Of a stretch of DNA of 64,000 nt, positions 1-8,450 are shown piece by piece. Under the pieces are notes generated by a model. It was not told where the DNA came from and did no database searches. It saw only the letters and a program-made list of their open reading frames with translations. Origin of the DNA: Bifidobacterium cebidarum (GTDB taxonomy: Bacteria; Actinomycetota; Actinomycetes; Actinomycetales; Bifidobacteriaceae); the NCBI RefSeq assembly GCF_009193305.1, contig NZ_WBVS01000001.1, positions 434,001-498,000 of the forward strand. The letters run 5' to 3'. The position numbers and the translations under genes are program-made. Position 1 is the stretch's first letter, and every line of letters begins with the position of its first letter.

Positions 1-1
1 C

Positions 2-1396
2 TGCATCGGCACGAAGGAAGTGCCGAACCATGTGTATTGGGGTATCCACACCCAGCGCGCCATCGAGAACTTCCCGGTCTCCGGCATCACGGACGGTCAG
101 CATCCCGAACTGATCCGCGCCTACGCCACAGTCAAGCGCGCGTGCGCCATAGCCAACGAAGAGCTTGGCCTGTTGGACCACACCAAGGCCGAGGCGATTC
201 GCCAGGCCTGCCAGGAAATCGAACTCGGCAAGCTGGCCGACCAGTTCCCCGTGGACGTGATGCAAGGCGGCGCCGGCACCTCGGCGAACATGAACATGAA
301 CGAGGTCATCGCCAACCGCGCGTTGGAGATCGCAGGCCACAAACGCGGTGATTATGCATACATCCACCCGAACGATGACGTCAATGAATCCCAATCCACT
401 AACGACACCTACCCCGCCGCCTGCAAGCTTGCGCTCATCGATGCGATAGGCCCGCTGGCCGAGGCCACCAAGAAGCTCGCCAAGGCCTTCCATGATCTGG
501 CCGACAAACACATCAATGACGTGACCATTGGCCGCACGCAGCTGCAGGACGCCGTGCCGATGACCTACGGTCAGGAATTCCACGCCTTCGCCACTCTGCT
601 GAAGTCCGATCTGGCGGCGTTCGACCGCGTGGTGCCCTTGCTGGCCCAACTGAATCTCGGCGCCACCGCCATCGGCACCGGCATCTGCGCGGACCTGCGT
701 TTCCGCAAATCCGCCACCGAGCATCTGGCTCGAATCACCGGGCTGCCCATCACCGCGGCTCCAGATCCAGTGGCCGCCATGACCGACATGGGCGCGTATG
801 TGGCCACGTCCGCCGCTGTCAAGAGTCTGGCCGTGCACCTGAAGAAGGCGGCCGACGACTTGCGCCTGCTCAACTCCGGCCCACGCTGCGGATTCAATGA
901 CCTCAATGTTCCCGCACGCCAGGCCGGTTCGTCGATCATGCCGGCCAAGGTGAATCCAGTGATTCCCGAATGTGTCAACCAGTGCTGCTTCACGATTTTC
1001 GGCATGGATGTGACCGTGAACTGGGCGGTTGCCGAAGGCCAGCTGCAGCTCAACGCCTTTGACCCGGTAATGGTGCACGAGCTGCTCACCGGCATGGCGC
1101 TGCTGACCCGCGCCATGACCATCTTCCGCACCAACTGTGTGGAGGACATCGAAATCAACGCTCAGATCGGCCGCGCCTATGCGCAGTCCTCACCGTCCAT
1201 CGCGGCCGCGCTCAACCACTACATCGGCTATGAGAAGGCCGCCGACATCGCGGCCGAAGCCGTGCACTCAGGCCGTTCGGTGCGCGAGGTGGCCGGCGAG
1301 CGCACGGACCTGCCGGCCGAGCAGCTCGACGAGATTCTCGACCCGATTCGTTTGGCTCGCGGTCTCGGTCAGACCTGCCGCGAGCATCAGGAATAA
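2..1396 (+). CDS. aspA: Aspartate ammonia-lyase, 5' end outside the window
   Basis: Cytoplasmic enzyme that interconverts L-aspartate with fumarate and ammonia. The visible part is 464 residues, and the frame is open from base 2 (C-I-G-T-K-E-V-P-N-H), so the true start lies upstream. The family signature GSSIMPAKVNP is present at about 313-323, followed by the substrate-binding C-terminal half. HTQRAIENFPVSG near the N-terminus is typical of aspartase rather than class II fumarase. The gene ends at TAA 1394-1396. The downstream neighbour is on the same strand, but a promoter-like motif directly before it suggests separate transcription. Aspartase is clearly favoured; fumarase is the only close alternative. 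Confidence 0.93.
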   Translation, partial: CIGTKEVPNHVYWGIHTQRAIENFPVSGITDGQHPELIRAYATVKRACAIANEELGLLDHTKAEAIRQACQEIELGKLADQFPVDVMQGGAGTSANMNMNEVIANRALEIAGHKRGDYAYIHPNDDVNESQSTNDTYPAACKLALIDAIGPLAEATKKLAKAFHDLADKHINDVTIGRTQLQDAVPMTYGQEFHAFATLLKSDLAAFDRVVPLLAQLNLGATAIGTGICADLRFRKSATEHLARITGLPITAAPDPVAAMTDMGAYVATSAAVKSLAVHLKKAADDLRLLNSGPRCGFNDLNVPARQAGSSIMPAKVNPVIPECVNQCCFTIFGMDVTVNWAVAEGQLQLNAFDPVMVHELLTGMALLTRAMTIFRTNCVEDIEINAQIGRAYAQSSPSIAAALNHYIGYEKAADIAAEAVHSGRSVREVAGERTDLPAEQLDEILDPIRLARGLGQTCREHQE

Positions 1397-1510
1397 TCGT
1401 ATGCCGGCCGGCTACGGGCTGCCTTCGTCTGCTTGTAGCCGGCCGGTATATTCAGCGAACCTCCACCTATCTCCACAGCTTCCCCCAAATCAACCGATAC
1501 AGTGGGCAGT

Positions 1511-2308
1511 ATGGATGATTTTGGATTAAGCATCGAACAATGGTTCCACGCCAACGCCGGCCGATTGATTTGGCTGGTGCTGATGATTGCGGTGGCGTTC
1601 GTAGCCGACCGCTTCCTGAGCCGCCTGTTGAGAAAGGTGCTGGATAACTCCCAGATTCCCAGCGCCTCGATTTTCGTGAATCTGACACGCGTATTGATTT
1701 GGGTGGCGGCAATCGCAATGGTGCTGCAGCCGGTGTTCGGCATCAATCCGACCACGTTGGTCACCGCCCTTGGCGTCGGCGGCGTTGCCCTTTCCTTGGG
1801 CCTCAAAGATACGATTGCGAACGTGATCGGCGGCTTCGGCCTGATGCTGGGCCGCGTGATTCAGCCGGGAGATTTGGTGACCGTGCAGGGCGTGACCGGC
1901 GTGGTGCACGACATTACGTGGCGCCACACCGCCGTACGTACGCGCGGCGGCGACATTATGGTGATTCCGAATTCCGTGTTGAACACGGCGGCATTGACCA
2001 AGCTCGCTCCGTTGACTGAAAGCATGACAAAACTCGAGTTCACGGCCAAGGCCTCCAGCGACCCGGATACGGTGAGTCGCGATATTTTGGCGCTTGTCGG
2101 CGCTGCCACTGCGGACGTGGCTCTGGAAGGCCAGCCTCCGCTGGTGAAGTTCACTGGATTCTCCCCCTACGGCATCACCGGCGAGGTGTTGCTGTTCGCG
2201 CGCCAAGGCGTGTTGCTCTCAACGATTCGCGACAAGGCCGCCCGGGCCATCGCCGAATCGGATCAGCAGTATCTGGTGGAAGACGGCGGCTCCTCCGACA
2301 ACCTGTGA
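1511..2308 (+). CDS. Small-conductance mechanosensitive channel, MscS family
   Basis: Membrane channel of 265 residues that opens under turgor stress. Three hydrophobic segments are visible at about 15-40, 55-75 and 82-112. The third is glycine/alanine-rich (ALGVGGVALSLGLKDTIANVIGG) as in the pore-lining helix of MscS, and the cytoplasmic beta domain (GDLVTVQGVTGVV) follows. An in-frame GTG at 1502 lies inside a -10-like element (TACAGT, 1498-1503). ATG 1511 lies 7 bp after that element and fits a leaderless start, so I chose it. The gene converges on the CPBP gene and the two share a terminator. Confidence 0.88.
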   Translation: MDDFGLSIEQWFHANAGRLIWLVLMIAVAFVADRFLSRLLRKVLDNSQIPSASIFVNLTRVLIWVAAIAMVLQPVFGINPTTLVTALGVGGVALSLGLKDTIANVIGGFGLMLGRVIQPGDLVTVQGVTGVVHDITWRHTAVRTRGGDIMVIPNSVLNTAALTKLAPLTESMTKLEFTAKASSDPDTVSRDILALVGAATADVALEGQPPLVKFTGFSPYGITGEVLLFARQGVLLSTIRDKAARAIAESDQQYLVEDGGSSDNL

Positions 2309-2335
2309 TCCGCTGATTCGATACCGCACGCATCA

Positions 2336-2383
2336 TACGAAAAATCGGCCGAGGTCTTTGACGGTCTCGGCCGATTTTTCGTA
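2336..2383. terminator. Bidirectional terminator between convergent genes
   Basis: A perfect 18-bp inverted repeat (2336-2353 with 2366-2383) with A/T-rich ends gives a U-tract on both strands. It lies between the stop codons of the MscS gene and the CPBP protease gene. Confidence 0.9.
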
Positions 2384-2391
2384 TTGCCCGA

Positions 2392-3435
2392 TCACATGAA
2401 TAACGTCCAGATAGTCAATCCCACGGTAAGCAATATGTAGATGACGACACCGGGATTGGCATATGCGGTGCGCACTTTGAGCCCTGCCGGCAACTCTTCA
2501 GGCGCAGTGTAGAATTCCCAGCGACGCTGCCTGGTCCAACGCACCAACAGCACAATGCCGGCGATAATCAGCGCAAATATCGCCATCGAGTAAAATCCGA
2601 AGATTTCCAGACAAACCGAGTTGCCGCTCTCCGCCATGCGCATGATCTCGCTCTGATTCATCTGACCACTCAACAATTTGGGGTCAACCAAGCGCATCAA
2701 CGCCGGCGCAAGTACCGAACCATTGAGATTGATCAACATATGCATGGCTATGGTGTAGAGAAGCTTCGAGGTGCGCGTGTATACATATCCAAGAATCAGG
2801 CCCAAGCCAAAGGCATAGAAGAACTGAAACAGATTCAAATGGAACAGCGCAAATGCCAATGCCGACAATACGATCGCGGTTTTCTCCCCATACCTACGGG
2901 TACGGGAGATGATTTCCTTACGGCAAATCCACTCCTCGAATATCGGTGCCAGCACGCCGATAAAGAGCACATTCATCCACCAGTCGCCATCCACCATCAA
3001 TTCATTGAGTCTGTTGGATGCCTGACCATCCGTCATAGCGGCGGAGAGAATATTGCCGATGATGCTGCCCGCGTACATCACCGGAAAACACATGATGAAC
3101 AGCTGTATGAATTCACCGGGCTTCATCGAATACTGTCGGGTTCTGATTGCCGGCACCAGTCTGAATATCAGCATGCTCAGCGGCATTGCCACCACATAGA
3201 GCGGCCCCGAGGAAGCCAACAATATCGCCCAAGTAGGCACGTTGGAGCCAAACAACTGATGTAACGCATCAGTGGCCAGAAAATTCAACCCCAGCCAAGC
3301 CACCATCATCACGGTGAGGGCAGCGCCAATCAACGCGAAACGACGATGAGCCACAAACCACCAGTTGCGCTGTGGTTGTTGTGATTGCTGTGATTGCTGC
3401 TGCGGTTCAATAGGCTGTGGCATTGGCTGGCTCAT
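2392..3435 (-). CDS. CPBP family intramembrane metalloprotease
   Basis: Multi-pass membrane protein of about 347 residues. The family motifs are visible: EEWICR (the EExxxR metal-binding/catalytic pair) and FALFHLNLFQ with the second-site His, followed by the glycine-rich helix GLGLILGYVYTRT. The N-terminus is a Gln/Pro-rich cytoplasmic tail of about 35 residues before the first helix. Longer starts exist upstream, but a GGGGGA ribosome-binding site sits just before ATG 3441 and about 7 bp before ATG 3435, so one of these two is the start. In bacteria such proteins act in bacteriocin immunity or membrane-protein processing; the target here is unknown. Confidence 0.85.
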   Translation of the reverse strand: MSQPMPQPIEPQQQSQQSQQPQRNWWFVAHRRFALIGAALTVMMVAWLGLNFLATDALHQLFGSNVPTWAILLASSGPLYVVAMPLSMLIFRLVPAIRTRQYSMKPGEFIQLFIMCFPVMYAGSIIGNILSAAMTDGQASNRLNELMVDGDWWMNVLFIGVLAPIFEEWICRKEIISRTRRYGEKTAIVLSALAFALFHLNLFQFFYAFGLGLILGYVYTRTSKLLYTIAMHMLINLNGSVLAPALMRLVDPKLLSGQMNQSEIMRMAESGNSVCLEIFGFYSMAIFALIIAGIVLLVRWTRQRRWEFYTAPEELPAGLKVRTAYANPGVVIYILLTVGLTIWTLFM

Positions 3436-3534
3436 ACTCATCCCCCGCTCGGTACGGCTCGTATCCTTTGCTATCAGGATACGGCACAAGATGCTGCAAC
3501 GGTAGCGGCTTAAATTCTTGAGTCTATGCCAAAC

Positions 3535-3699
3535 TTCGTGAAAAGAAGCCACTGAGCCATTGCCATCGGTTTCTTTTCACGAACTATGGCTTCATTTCGT
3601 GAGTATGAGCCACCGACAATGACTCAGTGGCTCATACTCACGAAAGTCGGATTCACTACGAAAAAATGAGCCGCCAGCGTTGTATCTAGCGGCTCATTT
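3535..3699. repeat. Array of three intergenic hairpins, including operon terminators
   Basis: Three consecutive perfect inverted repeats are present: 3535-3547/3571-3583 (13 bp), 3595-3613/3627-3645 (19 bp, arm TTTCGTGAGTATGAGCCAC) and 3664-3674/3689-3699 (11 bp, AAATGAGCCGC). The last precedes an A-run on the plus strand, which gives a U-tract on the minus strand, so it is the terminator of the ABC transporter operon. The core ATGAGCC recurs in the hairpin downstream of ddl. Confidence 0.8.
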
Positions 3700-3718
3700 C
3701 ATCGCTCTACGGAAACAA

Positions 3719-4963
3719 TCAGCAGGCAAGCGCGGCGACCGGGCGCGGCGTGATGATCACGTCATCGCCGGAAGCCAGGCCGGCAGGCAGCTCATTGGCC
3801 GGGAGCTGCACCGTGACCTTGAGCTGCTCGCCCTTGTTCCAGCGCTGGAATTCGCCGGAGGTGATCACCGTGTCCACGCGCACCAGGGAGCCGAGGAAGT
3901 GGATGACCTCCACGCGGGCATGTTCGCCAACCTTGGAGTCATTTTGGCCAGGCAGCGACAGCGCAAGGTTCTCGGGACGCACCAGTACGGCAACCGAATC
4001 TCCCTTGGCGGAACCGGAGATCAGCGGCAGACGCTGGCCGAAGACCACAGCCTCCTCGCCGTTGGAAGCACCGGGCAAGCGGTTGGTCAGACCGATGAAG
4101 GTGGCCACATATTCGGTGGCCGGACGCTGGTACAAGTCCTGAGGGGCGGCGATCTGCTCGATCTTGCCCTTGTTCATCACGCCGATGCGATCGGCCACGG
4201 CCAGGGCCTCCTCCTGATCGTGGGTCACGAACACGGTGGTGGTGCCGGTGCTCAGCTGAATGCGGCGAATCTGGTCGCGCAGCTGCACGCGCACCTTGGC
4301 GTCCAGTGCGGAAAGCGGCTCGTCCAGAAGCAGCACGCGCGGCTTGATGGCCAGTGCACGGGCCAGGGCCACACGCTGCTGCTGACCGCCGGACATCTGC
4401 TGGGTGTATTTCTTGGCCTGATCGGCTAGACCCACCAGCTCCAGCTGCTCCATGGCCACCTTGCGGCGTTCCTCCTTGCCGACTCCACGCACCTCAAGGC
4501 CGAATTCCACGTTCTCGAGTGCGGTCATGTGAGGGAAGAGGGAGTAGGCCTGGAACACCATGGCCATCTCACGCTTGTTGACCGGCACGCCAGTAACATC
4601 CTGGCCGCCGACCATGATGCGGCCGCCCTGAATATCCTCAAGGCCCGCGAGCGAGCGCAAAGCCGTGGACTTGCCGCAACCGGAGCCGCCGAGCAGCACG
4701 ACCATTTCGCCCGGCTTGATGTCGAGATTGAAGTCATCCAGTGCACGCTTGTGGGCACCAGGGTAGATCTTGACGACATCCTGCATCTGGATGGAGCCGC
4801 CACCGCGTTTGGCGGAATCCTTGAGCAAGGCCTTGGCGGCCTTCGTCACGTCCTTGCCGCGCACACCTTCGAGAGTGGCGGTGGGATCGTTCTTGAATGC
4901 GTCTTCAGCGGCGGCTGCGCTGGCGGCAATGGGGGTAGTCGCAATATTGCGTTCTGCGGTCAT
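3719..4963 (-). CDS. ABC importer ATP-binding protein (PotA/FbpC-like)
   Basis: ATPase of 414 residues energising the import system encoded by the next three genes. Walker A is GGSGCGKST at 92-100; the signature is MSGGQQQRVALARAL; Walker B is VLLLDEPLSALD; the switch His is in VFVTHDQEEA. The C-terminal third (from about 300) is a TOBE-type domain. The protein carries an unusual alanine-rich N-terminal extension of about 55 residues before the domain start IQMQDVVKIYPG. It is the last gene of the operon, 3 bp after the permease stop. The family covers polyamine, iron(III), thiamine and phosphonate importers, so the substrate is open. Confidence 0.9.
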   Translation of the reverse strand: MTAERNIATTPIAASAAAAEDAFKNDPTATLEGVRGKDVTKAAKALLKDSAKRGGGSIQMQDVVKIYPGAHKRALDDFNLDIKPGEMVVLLGGSGCGKSTALRSLAGLEDIQGGRIMVGGQDVTGVPVNKREMAMVFQAYSLFPHMTALENVEFGLEVRGVGKEERRKVAMEQLELVGLADQAKKYTQQMSGGQQQRVALARALAIKPRVLLLDEPLSALDAKVRVQLRDQIRRIQLSTGTTTVFVTHDQEEALAVADRIGVMNKGKIEQIAAPQDLYQRPATEYVATFIGLTNRLPGASNGEEAVVFGQRLPLISGSAKGDSVAVLVRPENLALSLPGQNDSKVGEHARVEVIHFLGSLVRVDTVITSGEFQRWNKGEQLKVTVQLPANELPAGLASGDDVIITPRPVAALAC

Positions 4964-4966
4964 AGG

Positions 4967-5866
4967 TTACTTACCTTCCTTAGACTTGCGCATCGCGTCG
5001 GAAATCAGGTCGAGCGCGACGAGCAGCACCACGCCGAAGAGCAAGGCAAGCAGCGACATGGCGGTGGAGATTTGAGAGTTGGACTGGCCGAGCTGGTAGA
5101 GCGCGACCTGCAGGTTCATGCGGCCAAGCAGCGAGGCGACGGTGTATTCGCCCAGCACCACGGCAATGGAGATGAAGGAGGCCGACAGAATCGACTGCCA
5201 CAGGTTCGGGATGATCACGCGGAAGAACACCTTCGGCCAGGAGGCGCCCAGCGAGCGGGAAGCCTCGACCAGGGTCTTCACGTCGATGGAGTTCAGGCCC
5301 ACGGCAATCGCGCGGAAGGCGAACGGCATGACCAGAATCACGTAGGCGAAGCACAGCCAGATCGGATTAGTGTTGAGCACGTCGGCGGACAGCCAGCGGT
5401 AGATCGGGCCCAGACCCACGACCAGCACGATGGCCGGAATGGTCAACGGGAGCGTCGCCACCCATTCGATGGCGCGTTCCAAAGCCTTGGAGCGAATGTG
5501 CACGATCACCATCGTGGGCACCAACAGCAGCAGCATGAGCACCACTGTGACCACGCTCAATGCCAGCGAGGTGCCGAGACCCTGCCACAGCACGGTCAGG
5601 TCGGCGCCCAGGGATTCGCCGTTACCGGTGAAGATCGCAATCCAGGGGGCGGCGGACCAGCGGCCGGACAGCGGATGGCGCAGCGTGAAGATCAGCATGG
5701 CCAAGAGCGGCACGAACAGGAAGGCGAGCGTGACAAACAGAATCACGAACTTGATGATGCTCTGCTTGCGCACACGGGCGGCACGAAGCTGCGGCGGCTT
5801 CACTGCGGAGGTTTCGCCGGCCACGGCAGTCGTTTCAGTGGTTGCAGAGGTTTCGTTCACTGCCAA
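4967..5866 (-). CDS. ABC importer permease (second membrane subunit)
   Basis: Inner-membrane permease of 299 residues with about six membrane helices after a 35-residue Thr/Ala-rich tail. The EAA loop that contacts the ATPase is visible as EASRSLGASWPKVFFRVIIPNL. The TTG at 5866 is chosen as start because an AGAGGG ribosome-binding site lies 7 bp upstream; a GTG at 5860 is the alternative. Its 5' end overlaps the preceding permease gene by 10 bp, which indicates translational coupling. It pairs with the other permease to form the channel. Confidence 0.87.
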   Translation of the reverse strand: MAVNETSATTETTAVAGETSAVKPPQLRAARVRKQSIIKFVILFVTLAFLFVPLLAMLIFTLRHPLSGRWSAAPWIAIFTGNGESLGADLTVLWQGLGTSLALSVVTVVLMLLLLVPTMVIVHIRSKALERAIEWVATLPLTIPAIVLVVGLGPIYRWLSADVLNTNPIWLCFAYVILVMPFAFRAIAVGLNSIDVKTLVEASRSLGASWPKVFFRVIIPNLWQSILSASFISIAVVLGEYTVASLLGRMNLQVALYQLGQSNSQISTAMSLLALLFGVVLLVALDLISDAMRKSKEGK

Positions 5867-6789
5867 CGTCCGGCCCTCTTTTCTACGGCGTGGCTCAGCA
5901 GCATCACAATGGCTACGACCACGATCATGGCGAACGCCAGCACCTGCGCGAAGCCCTGCTGGTTGGCGTCCATTTCGTTGCGCATAGCGCCTTGAATCAT
6001 CAGCGGCACCAGAATCGAACGCTGGGAAAACAGCGCGGCTGCGGTGGCGTATGCGGAGAACGCGGAGGCGAACAGCAGCAGGAACGCGGAGATGAAGCGG
6101 GGGGCCAGGATCGGCAGCGCCACGCGCGTCCAGTACTGGAAAGTGTTGCCGCCCAGGGATTCACAGGCCTCACGCCACTGCGGGCGAATCGAATCGACTG
6201 CCGGCAGGAAGATGATGATCATCAGCGGAATCTGGAAGTAGCAGTAGATCGTGATCAGGCCAGGCAGGGAGCTCAGCCAATTCGGGTTCACGGTGTAGCC
6301 GGTCAGGGTTTTGATCAGCATGGTGCCGATGCCGTTGATGCCGATGGTGGCGATGAACGCGAATGCCAGCATTACACCGCCGAACTGGGCGAGCACGGAG
6401 GAGATGGCGGAGACCATGCGGCGCAGCAGGCCGTTCGGCTTGGCGCCGATCACCAGCGCGTAGGAGGCGAGGCCGCCCACCACGGCGCCAATCACCGAGG
6501 AGGCGATGGAGACCAGAATGGAGGTGATGAATGCGGCGATGGTATTCGGCGCGAACAGGTTATTGAAGTTCGCCAGCGTGAACGCGCCGCTGCGGTCCTG
6601 GAAGGCACCGACGATGACGATGACGGTTGGCGCCAGCAGGAAGCACGCGGTGTATGCGAAGAACGGCAGGGAGACGGCGATGGTGCCAAGTTCCTGGCGA
6701 TGCTTGGCCAGCGAGGAGGAGGCGGAAGAAGCGGACGGACCCGCCGCCTTGGCGGCAGCAGGCCCGTTCTGTGCGATTGCAGCGGTCAT
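5857..6789 (-). CDS. ABC importer permease (first membrane subunit)
   Basis: Permease of 310 residues with about six helices; the first begins near residue 38 (TIAVSLPFFAYTACFLLAPTV). The EAA loop is EACESLGGNTFQYWTRVALPIL. It is encoded directly after the binding protein (32 bp gap) and overlaps the second permease. Family membership (MalF/PotB-type) is clear; substrate specificity cannot be read from it. Confidence 0.87.
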   Translation of the reverse strand: MTAAIAQNGPAAAKAAGPSASSASSSLAKHRQELGTIAVSLPFFAYTACFLLAPTVIVIVGAFQDRSGAFTLANFNNLFAPNTIAAFITSILVSIASSVIGAVVGGLASYALVIGAKPNGLLRRMVSAISSVLAQFGGVMLAFAFIATIGINGIGTMLIKTLTGYTVNPNWLSSLPGLITIYCYFQIPLMIIIFLPAVDSIRPQWREACESLGGNTFQYWTRVALPILAPRFISAFLLLFASAFSAYATAAALFSQRSILVPLMIQGAMRNEMDANQQGFAQVLAFAMIVVVAIVMLLSHAVEKRAGRWQ

Positions 6790-6821
6790 AATGATTCAGA
6801 CCTTATTCCCGAGAGAATCTC

Positions 6822-7988
6822 TCAGTTGCCGATCGTCTTGTCCCAGTTGTTCTGGAGCCATTCGGTGATGCGGTTGGCATCATCGTTGGAGTAGGAGACC
6901 GGCTTGCCCTCGATGGTCACGGCATCCTTCAGGGTGTCCTGATCAACCGTGCCGTCCTGCTTCATGGAGTCGAGCAGCACCGGGTTGGCGCCACCCTTGA
7001 ACCACAGGTTCTGGGCCTCGGCGGTGTACAGGTACTCTTCCCAGAGTCGTGCGGCGGCCGGGTGCGGAGCGTCCTTGTTGATGGCCTGGTTGTAGTAGCT
7101 GACGACCTGGGCCTTCGGGAAGGTCTTGTACTCCCAGTTCACGCCCTTGGACTTGAGCTCCTTCTTGTAGGAAGCCTGGTTGTAGGTCCAGTCCATCACC
7201 ACGCCGGTCTGGCCGGAATCGATGGTGCCGTTGGTCACGTCAACGGTGGTCAGGTTGCCGGAGTCCTTGAGCTTCTTGAAGAAGTCAAGGCCGGGCTGCA
7301 GGTTGTTGATGTCGCCACCGGCGAGCTGGTTGACCATCAGGTAGCCGTTGAAGGCGGCGCCGGCCTCGGCAGGCTTGCCGTTGAGGGCCACGGTGCCGGC
7401 GAACTTCGGGTCGAGCAGGTCGTCAAGCTTGGTGATTTCACCGTACTTGTCCTTGTTCCAGCCGATGGACATGATGCCGGTGTAGTCGGCGTAGTACGCG
7501 CCGTTGGCGTCCTTGTTCTCGTCCGGGATCTTGTCCCAGGCCTGCACCTTGTACGGAGCGAAGGCGTCGGTGGAGGTGGCGGCGATGGACTGGCCGACAT
7601 CGAACACGTCAGGAGCGGCGTCGGTGCCCTTGTTGGTCTTGGCGGCATCGAGCTCTTCCTTGGAGGAAGCGTTCGGGTTGAGCTCGGTGATCTTGATCTT
7701 CGGGTACTTCTTCTTGAAGGTGCTAATCACTTCGCCGTAGTTGGACCAGTCGTGCGGCAGAGCGATGACGTTCAGGGCGCCTTCTTCTTCAGCGGCCTTG
7801 ACCAGGTCGTCCATGGTGCCGAAATCGGAGAGGGAGGTGGCCTTGGCGGACTTTTCGTTCACCTTCACGGCCTTGCCGGTGGAACCGGAGTTGCCATCGG
7901 AGGAAGCGCTAGAGGAGCCGCATGCGGCCATCGAGAACGCGAGTACGGCAGCCACGGAGGCAACCGCAATCTTACGCAGGTTGTTCAT
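6822..7988 (-). CDS. ABC importer substrate-binding lipoprotein
   Basis: Extracellular binding lipoprotein of 388 residues and first gene of the importer operon. The signal peptide ends in a lipobox with Cys23 (FSMAAC), followed by a Ser/Gly linker. The mature part resembles family-1 binding proteins for polyamines, iron or phosphonates (EGALNVIALPHDWSNY near residue 70, then GIMSIGWNKDKYG). The ribosome-binding site AAAGGAATAATCA precedes ATG 7988. As the operon order is binding protein, two permeases, ATPase, this subunit defines the substrate, which I cannot name with confidence. Confidence 0.87.
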   Translation of the reverse strand: MNNLRKIAVASVAAVLAFSMAACGSSSASSDGNSGSTGKAVKVNEKSAKATSLSDFGTMDDLVKAAEEEGALNVIALPHDWSNYGEVISTFKKKYPKIKITELNPNASSKEELDAAKTNKGTDAAPDVFDVGQSIAATSTDAFAPYKVQAWDKIPDENKDANGAYYADYTGIMSIGWNKDKYGEITKLDDLLDPKFAGTVALNGKPAEAGAAFNGYLMVNQLAGGDINNLQPGLDFFKKLKDSGNLTTVDVTNGTIDSGQTGVVMDWTYNQASYKKELKSKGVNWEYKTFPKAQVVSYYNQAINKDAPHPAAARLWEEYLYTAEAQNLWFKGGANPVLLDSMKQDGTVDQDTLKDAVTIEGKPVSYSNDDANRITEWLQNNWDKTIGN

Positions 7989-8450
7989 TGATTATTCCTT
8001 TGCTCAACATACATCCAGACGCGGCCTGATAAGCCGAATCTTGGGAGTCGGGGCTTCTATTCGCGCTTGGCTCGTGCACGGTTGGCGACGAACTTGCGCG
8101 GCCCATAATTCCAAGACATGAAGGTATGCGGGTTATCTGTCCCGACACTGGCGCTCAGGTGAACTGTTTTCACCGTTTGCGGTACATCTGTTGAACAAAA
8201 GGAAACTGAAAGTGAATTAGTGACGGTTACTGACGATGTGTCAATTACGTAGTCGACGTTTTGGGGGTCTGGCATATGCTGTTCTCGACCGTAAGCCTGG
8301 TCGAACGCCTAACCTCGTGAGAAGGCGTCACTGGCGGCTGCTCAGTGGCGCCTTCTCGCGATATGGCCAAATTACCAAAAATGAGCCACTGGCAACGAGT
8401 CAGTGGCTCATTTTCACGAACTTGGGATTTCTCCCGAAATTATCGGCCGC
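7989..8450. other. 462-bp intergenic region with two strong hairpins
   Basis: No convincing gene; a 72-codon minus frame at 8057-8275 has no ribosome-binding site or recognisable domain. The side next to 7988 should hold the ABC operon promoter. Two inverted repeats lie near the ddl end: 8319-8333/8343-8357 (15 bp with one mismatch) and 8378-8391/8401-8414 (14 bp perfect, AAAATGAGCCACTG). The second gives a U-run on the minus strand and is the ddl terminator. A TCGACC/GGTCGA palindrome lies at about 8286-8303. Confidence 0.65.

Noticed and set aside
4529..5995. Long plus-strand frame opposite the ABC transporter genes
   Set aside because: Antisense shadow; no recognisable domain or ribosome-binding site.
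8057..8275. 72-codon minus-strand frame upstream of the ABC operon
   Set aside because: No ribosome-binding site and no domain; lies in a promoter-type region.
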